From: an uncultured Eubacterium sp.
Lineage (GTDB): Bacteria > Bacillota_A > Clostridia > Lachnospirales > Lachnospiraceae
Assembly (NCBI GenBank): GCA_948468465.1
Contig: CAOKJJ010000219.1
Location: 1-7,301, forward strand
DNA: 7,301 nt
Direction: 5' to 3'
Shown: one piece after another, positions 1-4,498 of the stretch
Position numbering within the stretch: position 1 is the first letter of the stretch
Layout of the letters: every line of letters starts with the position of its first letter
Notes under the pieces: model-generated
Seen by the model: the letters and a program-made list of their open reading frames with translations, nothing else
Databases searched by the model: none
Told to the model about the DNA's origin: nothing
Translations under genes and position numbers: made by a program

Positions 1-57
1 GCTTAGCAACCCGCAGGGCGGCACAAACGCAAACCGCCGTGTAAGCATATTATAGAA

Positions 58-219
58 AAACCACTCCACTACATGGAACTGCAGCGCATGATCCCGAAAG
101 CAACACCCAAGATGCTGTCGCAGCAGCTACATGATCTGGAGGAATGCGGAATGCTGCACCGGGAAGTCATTCCAGACAAGCCGCCATGCTGCACAAAAAA
201 ATCAGCAGGAGAACCCTGA
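58..219 (+). pseudogene. HxlR-family transcriptional regulator, internal fragment
   Basis: The frame reads EKPLHYMELQRMIPKATPKM, then LSQQLHDLEECGMLHREVIP. This matches the second half of the HxlR winged-helix DNA-binding domain (family pattern: PLRFxELxRxIPGISxKMLxQxLRELExDGLVxRxVYPxxPP). Homology stops after 'DKPP' near position 187, just where the family continues with the wing and 'VEYxLT'. The frame then drifts into unrelated residues and stops at TGA 217-219. Upstream the frame is open only back to a TAG at 4-6, and residues before about 58 do not resemble HxlR. Both ends of the domain are therefore missing, and the fragment is too short (about 45 family-like residues of the usual 100-120) to bind DNA. 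The 3' junction abuts the terminator of the opposing gene, as expected of a recombination scar. Confidence 0.62.
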
Positions 220-235
220 CTGGCTTTCCTGCTGA
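195..235 (-). terminator. Rho-independent terminator of the minus-strand phosphatase remnant
   Basis: Read on the minus strand, TCAGCAGGA (235-227), a 16-nt loop and TCCTGCTGA (210-202) form a perfect 9-bp stem, followed at once by seven T (201-195). It begins 4 bp after the stop codon of the histidine phosphatase remnant (240-242), so it is probably that gene's original terminator. Confidence 0.82.
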
Positions 236-239
236 CGTT

Positions 240-437
240 TCATAACTGTATATCCGGCTCCAATGAGAAAATCCCGTTTTCAAATATAAGCCGGGAAACC
301 GATGCGTTCTTTACCTTCCCCAATCCGCTTAACTGCTCTGGCGCAAATAGGTGGAATATGGTCTTAATAGCAAAGGCGTGCGTCACTATCAGTATATCGG
401 TGTTTTCCTGCATCCCGTTCTTTTGGACGGCATCCGC
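240..437 (-). pseudogene. Histidine phosphatase (phosphoglycerate-mutase-like), C-terminal remnant
   Basis: On the minus strand, in a different frame from the overlapping SSB-like frame, the sequence reads ENTDILIVTHAFAIKTIFHL, then FAPEQLSGLGKVKNASVSRL and IFENGIFSLE, ending at a stop at 242-240. The hydrophobic strand leading into 'VTHA', followed by a helix and 'G.VKNASVSRLxFENG', is the C-terminal end of histidine phosphatases. There the His of the 'V(S/T)HG' motif is the second catalytic histidine. The N-terminal RHGET half, which carries the phosphohistidine, is absent, so no activity is possible. The frame stays open upstream to about 437, where SSB-like sequence begins, which places the fusion point near 430-437. 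The native terminator is still attached. Only the tail of the family is visible, so the subfamily cannot be named. Confidence 0.58.
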
Positions 438-892
438 CTGTTTATGGATACTTCGTAAGCAACCCTTTCCTCCATCTCAATTTCATTAAACTTCTTCAAA
501 TATTTACAGCTCTGTATCCTGCCCTCAATTTTAATATGAGTTCCAACACCAAAACCAGCTACAGACTGTGCATTATTTCCCCAGCAGATACATGGAATAT
601 AATCAGCTCTGCCATACGGACGGTTAACAGCAATCAGCAAATCAGCAATGTCATATCCTCGCGGCGTCATCCGGTAAACAGACTGCCTGCAGACATAGCC
701 GTCCAGAAAAATTGCATTCTCCATCAAATCATCCCCTTCCAGTCCATCTGCCACCATTTTCTTTGCAAGCACATTCAGTTTCATGCGGCTCTTATTTCCG
801 TCATACTGGTTGCAAGACCGCAACTCCCCATCTACACAGACACACTGGCCAGTAAGATTCTTTGACGTATCAGTCAGTTCTTCAGATATCAT
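389..892 (-). pseudogene. Truncated single-stranded-DNA-binding (double OB-fold) protein
   Basis: This 167-residue frame resembles the two-OB-fold SSB-like proteins of Clostridia. The second OB domain is nearly complete (about residues 58-150): IFLDGYVCRQSVYRMTPRG, then IADLLIAVNRPYGRADYIPC, ICWGNNAQSVAGF and GRIQSCKYLKKF to AYEVSIN. The front part (ISEELTDTSKNLTGQCVCVD, GELRSCNQYDGNKSRMKLNV) is only the back of the first OB domain. Similarity begins at 'IPVMISEEL', three codons before the ATG, and the frame is open to a TGA near 932-934, but those extra residues look unrelated. ATG 892 is thus an internal methionine of the ancestral protein, with no Shine-Dalgarno at a useful distance. The last 15 or so residues after 'SINRR' are phosphatase DNA read out of frame. 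The gene is broken at both ends; a shortened one-domain product is possible but unlikely. Confidence 0.66.
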
Positions 893-943
893 AACCGGGA
901 TACTTATTTTCCCTTCATACAGATTTTCATTTCATCATCATTT

Positions 944-969
944 TAATTGCTAGTTATATCTAGCAATTA
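944..969. promoter_or_regulatory. 26-bp palindrome, candidate operator of the XRE regulator
   Basis: TAATTGCTAG (944-953), a 6-nt centre TTATAT and CTAGCAATTA (960-969) form a perfect 10-bp inverted repeat. It lies 51 bp before ATG 1021 and 63 bp before GTG 1033. Possible promoter elements overlap it: TTGCTA at 947-952 and TATAAA at 968-973, a short 15-nt spacing. XRE regulators commonly bind such dyads over their own promoter. The operator role is inferred; the dyad itself is plain. No T-run follows the right arm, so it is not a terminator. Confidence 0.5.
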
Positions 970-1020
970 TAAAAGTATTCTTGGATAAAATCAATAAAAA
1001 CATGGAAATAATTTCATATT

Positions 1021-1284
1021 ATGGAGGGCAATGTGAAAATCAGACAAAACAATGGCAACTACAATATAGGTGCAAACATCCGCAAATTCAGAATGGTGAA
1101 CAAACTGACACAGGAACAGACAGTCGCAAAGATGCAGCTGCTTGGCATTGAAATATCACGCGGCACATATTCACAGATTGAATGCGGCATCAGCAATATC
1201 AAAGTCCAGGAACTTCTTGCACTTGCCGAAATCTTCCATGTCGGCATAGCTGATTTTTTTGAAGGGATGAGCCTGCATAAATGA
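1021..1284 (+). CDS. XRE-family helix-turn-helix transcriptional regulator
   Basis: This is a small cytoplasmic DNA-binding protein, 87 residues from ATG 1021 or 83 from the better supported GTG 1033. A single Cro/C1-type HTH covers about residues 17-81: NIGANIRKFRMVNKLTQEQT (first helix and start of the HTH), then the long-loop variant VAKMQLLGIEISRGTYSQIE with recognition helix around 'SRGTYSQIE', followed by IKVQELLALAEIFHVGIADF. This 'LLGIEISRGTYSxIE' variant is common in small Firmicutes XRE proteins. There is no extra sensing domain, so it is either a simple auto-repressor or part of a two-gene module whose partner is lost. The neighbours on both sides (SSB remnant, dead tnpA) do not look like its targets. 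The palindrome at 944-969 is the likely operator. The frame is intact and of normal length; I see no terminator after it. Confidence 0.85.
   Translation: MEGNVKIRQNNGNYNIGANIRKFRMVNKLTQEQTVAKMQLLGIEISRGTYSQIECGISNIKVQELLALAEIFHVGIADFFEGMSLHK
1023..1028 (+). promoter_or_regulatory. Shine-Dalgarno GGAGGG favouring GTG 1033 as start
   Basis: GGAGGG lies 4 nt before the in-frame GTG at 1033. The ATG at 1021 overlaps this motif and has only AT-rich sequence in front of it, without a purine-rich ribosome binding site. The regulator therefore more likely starts at GTG 1033 and is four residues shorter. Confidence 0.55.
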
Positions 1285-1289
1285 TGTAA

Positions 1290-1663
1290 TTCCTGTTATT
1301 GCAGCACTTTACATAACCAAATCCGTAACTGCCCAAAAGTAGTAGTTTCCAAATTTATATTTTTAATTTGCATGCTTATCGAATATCATCAACACAAATT
1401 TTCCTTTCAAATATCCTATAAAGCTTGACACGCTGATCTTTAGCGGTATACTTACCAGCATATGGATGTGGTCTGGCATCAGATATCCTTCTAATATTTC
1501 CACTCCCTTGTATACGCACAGCTATTTTATAATATCCCTGATGCTTTCTTTGTACTGATTATATATTATTTTTCGTCTATACTTTTTTGAGAAGGGGGGT
1601 GAATACTATATGGTATTTGCATACCTATTTTGTGTGTGTTAAAGAATTTGCCTTCTGGGCCAT
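1290..1663 (-). pseudogene. tnpA: IS200/IS605-family transposase TnpA, decayed
   Basis: Translation from ATG 1663 gives MAQKANSLTHTK, a stop (TAG 1627-1625, where the family has Trp), then VCKYHIVFTP, the typical TnpA start. A frameshift near 1590-1605 leads to KYRRKIIYNQYKESIRDIIK, a second TAG (1524-1522), then LCVYKGVEILEGYLMPDHIH and MLVSIPLKISVSSFIGYLKG. A TAA (1365-1363) interrupts FDKHAN-KYKFGNYYFWA. The HUH metal-binding pair HIH is at 1470-1462. The region of the nucleophilic tyrosine, about 30 residues after 'FWA', cannot be recognised before the sequence meets the XRE gene, so the 3' end is uncertain and the right end of the element seems lost. TnpA normally cuts and joins single-stranded DNA at hairpin ends. 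With at least three stops and a frameshift this copy is dead. No tnpB or omega-RNA is nearby, so it was an IS200-type, TnpA-only element. Confidence 0.85.
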
Positions 1664-1670
1664 AAAATCA

Positions 1671-1717
1671 CCTTTCCGATATAAGATAGCCTGAACAACT
1701 ATATTATATCGGAAAGG
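1671..1717 (-). promoter_or_regulatory. IS200-type leader hairpin covering the tnpA ribosome binding site
   Basis: CCTTTCCGATATAA (1671-1684) and TTATATCGGAAAGG (1704-1717) form a perfect 14-bp inverted repeat. After one mismatch, four more pairs (1686-1689 with 1699-1702) leave a 9-nt loop. On the minus strand the 3' arm ends in GGAAAGG, 7 nt before the tnpA ATG (1663), so folding would hide the Shine-Dalgarno. This is the known way IS200 keeps TnpA translation low. The hairpin is perfect although the gene is dead. Confidence 0.72.
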
Positions 1718-1757
1718 TTCCCATGTGATATTGTATCATTTGCTATGCTTAAATAGA

Positions 1758-1787
1758 GTAAAAGTGCATTGCACAGCTGCATTTTAC
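1758..1787. repeat. Bulged hairpin, candidate left end of the IS200-type element
   Basis: GTAAAA-g-TGCA (1758-1768) pairs over 10 bp with TGCATTTTAC (1778-1787), leaving G1764 unpaired and a 9-nt loop. IS200/IS605 ends carry a subterminal hairpin with an extrahelical base that TnpA recognises. The position, about 95-125 bp upstream of the tnpA start, fits the left end. The element boundary would then lie a little beyond 1787. Sequence similarity to a named IS was not established. Confidence 0.4.
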
Positions 1788-1881
1788 AAGGAATTTTGAA
1801 TGTAATGATAATTTTAATCCTCTTAATATATTGTTAAAATGCCCTGCGACCATATTTTGATATTGGTAACGGTTTACAGTA

Positions 1882-3303
1882 TTATGGCTGATTCAAGCTT
1901 ATCTTATCTAAATGCTTTTTTGCCTTGCCAAGATACCCATCATCCGGATACGCCAAAGCTTCCCGATAAAATTCCATTGCCTGGCTGGTTTTATGGCTGC
2001 ATTCCAAAGACAATCCATACAAATAATAATGTGCACAGCATTTTCTGACATCCAAAGCAGTTTTCCAATATTTCTGTGCTGTCTCATAGTCATTGAAGTC
2101 ATAATAATATCCGCCATATTCACGAAGCCCTTTCTCGTATTTACTGTCAGTAAGCAGTATACTGTCAAAATACAGACGGGCTTTATCCTTTTCTTCTGTC
2201 TCTTTTTGTTTATCATTGCTGGCTTTTGCATTTAATGCGATTTCTTTATGATTTATCGCAATCTTACACATTTCATTCAATCCAGTGTCTTCACAAATTT
2301 TCCTGATGTCGTTGTCGCAGCAATCGGGATTCAATCTGTATGCCGCCCAGAAATCATACAAGGCTTCATCCCTCCACTTCTCACCTCTCTTATTATAGCA
2401 ATGTCCTCTTGTTGAATAGTACCACCAATCATGTGAATCCAGTGAAATTGCAAGTGTCAGATCTTCAATCGCATCTATGTGCATTCCCATATTACATTTC
2501 GCATAACCGCGGCTTCCATATGATATAGCATATTTTGGAAACTTTCTGCACATCTCCTCCGCTATTGACAAGGCTTTATCATATTCCTTTTGAAAAACTG
2601 CCATCTGCACGAGCCTGCTGTACCCTTCTTTATAATTTGGATTCAGATAAAGCGCATACAGGCAATTTTGAAATGCTGTCGGATAATTTTCCCGCTGGGT
2701 ATCATACAGCAAAAAACCTTTTAGATGATATTTTTCATCGAGCTTCGAACCGTCCTTAATTTCCCGTTCTACCCGCATCAGATCCATCATCAGTTTTACC
2801 GGCCGGATTTCCATTGTTTTCTGCAGATGAACAAAATACTGGTCAAGCGCTTCCTGTATACGGCTTTCGGCGAGACCAAAGCTTGTAACAATTTTTTCTG
2901 CAAACTGACGCATCCGAACTTTATCATTTATTGCAGTTCCCATTTCCGTCGGATCTACGGCGCTGTTGTGAAATTTTGCTCCATTAAAATCAAATTCCGG
3001 AACCGCGAGCAGGACATGTTCATTTTGTATGATCCATGCCGCTCCCATTTCATTCATGCATGCTGCACTATTGTAATAATTGTCTGACAACAAATAAATC
3101 ATATACGCGTTGTTATGAATCTGTTCTTTTAAATATCGAAAAATACTGTAACCAAGTGGAATTCCATATTCGGGATTGCTTGTAAAGACAATCTGTTCTT
3201 TTCTGATGCCAATGTCCAATAACAGCTGCACAATCGTTTCTCCAAGTTCCATATCTTTTTTGGAATGACTGATAAAAATCTTTTTGTCCGTTGTATTTTG
3301 CAT
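1882..3303 (-). CDS. TIR domain protein with C-terminal TPR repeats (putative NADase immune effector)
   Basis: Intact protein of 473 residues. The start ATG 3303 has a strong GGAGGA (3316-3311) with 7-nt spacing. A TIR domain covers about residues 7-110: KKIFISHSKKD (first strand and alphaA start), IVFTSNPEYGIPLGYSI (BB-loop region), AYMIYLLSDNYYNSAACMNE then MGAAW. In 'SxxCxxExGxAW' Glu85 is at the place of the catalytic glutamate of NAD-cleaving TIR enzymes. A helical linker (about 110-190) leads to at least six TPR-like helix pairs, for example YKEGYSRLVQMAVFQKEYDK, AISYGSRGYAKCNMGMHIDA, CYNKRGEKWRDEALYDFWAA and YGGYYYDFNDYETAQKYWKT. No signal peptide or membrane helix is seen, so it is probably cytoplasmic. 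By family knowledge, bacterial TIR enzymes deplete NAD or make cyclic ADP-ribose signals in anti-phage defence, and TPRs serve as sensing or oligomerising scaffolds; the role here is inferred. No ThsA or other partner lies alongside. It stands alone between a dead IS200 copy and a repeat-rich stretch. Confidence 0.88.
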   Translation of the reverse strand: MQNTTDKKIFISHSKKDMELGETIVQLLLDIGIRKEQIVFTSNPEYGIPLGYSIFRYLKEQIHNNAYMIYLLSDNYYNSAACMNEMGAAWIIQNEHVLLAVPEFDFNGAKFHNSAVDPTEMGTAINDKVRMRQFAEKIVTSFGLAESRIQEALDQYFVHLQKTMEIRPVKLMMDLMRVEREIKDGSKLDEKYHLKGFLLYDTQRENYPTAFQNCLYALYLNPNYKEGYSRLVQMAVFQKEYDKALSIAEEMCRKFPKYAISYGSRGYAKCNMGMHIDAIEDLTLAISLDSHDWWYYSTRGHCYNKRGEKWRDEALYDFWAAYRLNPDCCDNDIRKICEDTGLNEMCKIAINHKEIALNAKASNDKQKETEEKDKARLYFDSILLTDSKYEKGLREYGGYYYDFNDYETAQKYWKTALDVRKCCAHYYLYGLSLECSHKTSQAMEFYREALAYPDDGYLGKAKKHLDKISLNQP

Positions 3304-3350
3304 TTACATATCCTCCATGATTGTATTTTTCAGATTATCAGCTATAAAAT

Positions 3351-3377
3351 CTGATTACTATTTTTACAATTAATCAG
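3351..3377. promoter_or_regulatory. Inverted repeat in the leader of the TIR-TPR gene
   Basis: CTGATTA (3351-3357) and TAATCAG (3371-3377) are perfect 7-bp arms, 13 nt apart. They lie between a likely promoter and the ATG of the TIR-TPR gene, 48-74 bp upstream of the start. This is a candidate operator or leader hairpin. The arms are AT-rich and short, so chance is not excluded. Confidence 0.35.
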
Positions 3378-3388
3378 TATCTCATTTT

Positions 3389-3416
3389 ATTATACAGGAT
3401 AGAACGAAAATAATAA
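3389..3416 (-). promoter_or_regulatory. Possible promoter of the TIR-TPR gene
   Basis: On the minus strand a perfect -10 hexamer TATAAT (3394-3389) lies 86 bp before ATG 3303. A weak -35 candidate, TTATTA (3416-3411), sits 16 nt further upstream. The -35 match is poor; the surrounding DNA is very AT-rich, so this is a guess resting mainly on the -10. Confidence 0.35.
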
Positions 3417-3490
3417 ATAACTACAAGCAATAATTTTTCGAAATGTCATAGTTTCCTATTCAAAGCGATATGAAAAGTTTGCTCCGCAAA

Positions 3491-3820
3491 ATCGCCTCTG
3501 ACTCCTGACCCGTTCTACTGAAAGATACTGTCGCTGCCGCTGTATCTCCCTAGAGCGTGTTTGAAAAATGCTTTCCGTGAGATGTACTTCACACTTTGTA
3601 CCCATAGGGCATGATATGGAGAATTTATCCCAAATTTAGGAGGCATAGCGGGCTATGTTGATTAAATTTGGGATGAATTCTCCGCAAAGTGGGGAGTGCA
3701 GATCGCGGGAATGATTTTTCAAACACGCTCTAGTACTGCGCTGTGGAAATAACAGTGAATACAGTGCTCGATATTTGTGTCAGCACAAGGCAGAGGAAAG
3801 AGGCGATGCCGGGCGCATCG
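3491..3820. repeat. Older structured element interrupted by the MITE
   Basis: The DNA on both sides of the MITE carries matching arms: ATCGCCTCT (3491-3499) and AGAGGCGAT (3799-3807), a perfect 9-bp inverted repeat that would lie about 115 bp apart without the insert. A local hairpin CGATGC-CGGGC-GCATCG is at 3804-3820, sharing bases with the right arm so that the two pairings compete. GATAC (3523-3527) and GTATC (3542-3546) form another small stem. This suggests one element, perhaps a structured RNA or an older repeat, that was later split. Its outer limits are not defined by the sequence. Confidence 0.3.
3551..3732. mobile_element. Hairpin-forming MITE with GAGCGTGTTTG termini
   Basis: Terminal inverted repeats are perfect over 20 nt if flanks are included (3550-3569 and 3714-3733); the ends proper read GAGCGTGTTTGAAAAAT. 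Inside, arms at 3618-3638 and 3663-3683 (GGAGAATTTATCCC / GGGATGAATTCTCC as their outer parts) pair over 21 bp with one G-T wobble, and CATAGC-GG-GCTATG (3644-3657) closes the tip. The intermediate sequence also pairs loosely, apart from about 18 extra bases in the left arm (around 3599-3617), so the whole unit can fold into one long hairpin. It is flanked by TA on both sides (or CTAG, if the ends are read as AGCGTG). The TA duplication would suit IS630/Tc1-type mobilisation. It encodes no protein. About 178 bp, non-autonomous; the transposase would have to be elsewhere. Confidence 0.8.
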
Positions 3821-3940
3821 TTGACTGACCATTGTATGCCTCTTTGCAGAATCGATTTCTGAAAAACGCACATTCACCACATAAGTGACAGCCCCAATGC
3901 ATCTTGTAAAACTACCGCGTTAGAAAGGCAGATTCGACAA

Positions 3941-4365
3941 ATGAAGATTGATGAAATGATGGAATTGGGAAATATCCTTATATACCAGACGGAAAAAGGC
4001 GATACCAAAATTGACGTATTTTTTCAAAATGGCGACATCTGGATGAATCAGTCAGCCAGTGCCAGATTACATAATACGACTCCCCAAAACATCACCATGC
4101 ATATCTGCAATATTTATGCTGATGGTGAACTGGATGAACTTTGAACTTGTAAGGATTTCTTACAAGTTCAAACAGAGGGAAAAAGACAGATTAAACGGAA
4201 GAAAAAACATTACAATTTTAAAATGATTCTTGCCATCGAGAATAAAAATACATTACGGGGTACATGGACATACCGCGGCAAAAGTCATTATGCAGAGGGC
4301 AGATGCCACGAAAGACAATATAGGCTTTATGATGAGAACCGAAAAAGAATGGAAAAAAATGAGGT
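3941..4365 (+). pseudogene. RhuM-family protein, degraded
   Basis: The frame from ATG 3941 reads ELGNILIYQTEKGDTKIDVF, then TTPQNITMHICNIYADGELD, the N-terminal signature of RhuM-family proteins (related to a Salmonella pathogenicity island protein; function unknown). TGA 4142-4144 stops it after 67 residues, but the same frame goes on with TCKDFLQVQTEGKRQIKRKK and HYNFKMILAI, exactly as the family does. At about 4240 it jumps to 'ENK' and, after a one-base shift in the A-run near 4245-4250, to IHYGVHGHTAAKVIMQRADA and TKDNIGF, a motif near the family's C-terminal end. The middle of the protein (over 100 residues, judged from typical RhuM length of about 330) is deleted, and the tail after about 4310 is unrecognisable. 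The stop, deletion and frameshift mean no function. The Shine-Dalgarno is poor (AAAGG about 12 nt before the ATG). Confidence 0.8.
4140..4172. repeat. Perfect 14-bp palindrome carrying the premature stop of the RhuM remnant
   Basis: TTTGAACTTGTAAG (4140-4153), loop GATTT, CTTACAAGTTCAAA (4159-4172): 14 of 14 bases pair. The right arm encodes the family-conserved LQVQ, while the left arm carries the TGA. No T-run follows on either strand, so it is not a terminator. Confidence 0.85.
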
Positions 4366-4451
4366 TGATATGTTAATTGAGAAAACGGGGCAAATAATTT
4401 TTCCATCCGCCATTTCCTCTCCGGTTCTTTATCCTTCCTGTTCGTATAAAA

Positions 4452-4489
4452 GAAAAATGCCTGAGCAGTTAAGCCCAGGCACTTTTTTC
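4452..4489. terminator. Two-way Rho-independent terminator
   Basis: GCCTG-a-GC (4459-4466), loop AGTTAA, GC-c-CAGGC (4473-4480) forms a GC-rich stem with one A-C mismatch. On the plus strand it is followed by ACTTTTTTC (4481-4489); on the minus strand by ATTTTTC (4458-4452). It ends the ABC operon, whose last stop codon is at 4499, and would also end any transcript of the RhuM remnant. Confidence 0.85.
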
Positions 4490-4498
4490 TCCTTGCAA

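Larger units (their letters stand above)
3460..3873 (-). pseudogene. Small ORF of unknown family, split by the MITE
   Basis: From ATG 3873 the minus strand reads 47 residues (MCVFQKSILQRGIQWSVNDA to VISTAQY) to a TAG at 3732-3730, including a hydrophobic stretch IASFLCLVLTQISSTVFTVI that could cross a membrane. Beyond the MITE a frame continues GDTAAATVSFSRTGQESEAI to a TGA at 3462-3460. Removing the MITE and one CTAG copy joins the two parts in the same frame with one TAG between them, so the frame was stopped even before the insertion unless the amber arose later. I do not recognise the protein. A second minus-strand frame over the same DNA is also open (stopping near 3790), and the start lacks a clear ribosome binding site, so this may be non-coding repeat DNA rather than a gene. 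Confidence 0.25.

Noticed and set aside
536..865. Plus-strand open frame opposite the SSB-like remnant
   Set aside because: The protein has no family resemblance, while the minus strand reads recognisable OB-fold sequence; it is an antisense shadow.
1808..1838. ATTTTAA ... TTAAAAT inverted repeat after the TIR-TPR gene as a terminator
   Set aside because: The arms are pure A/T with a long loop and no following T-run on the minus strand; expected by chance in such AT-rich DNA.
1882..3303. Thoeris system (ThsB with a ThsA partner)
   Set aside because: The TIR protein carries a long TPR part unlike ThsB, and no SIR2- or SLOG-domain gene is adjacent in this window.
3304..3940. Retron or other reverse-transcriptase-linked RNA next to the TIR-TPR gene
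   Set aside because: The foldable DNA is explained by the MITE and its host repeat, and no reverse transcriptase gene is in the window.
4140..4172. The 14-bp palindrome as a transcription terminator
   Set aside because: Neither side is followed by a T-run, and the stem is AT-rich; it lies inside former coding sequence.
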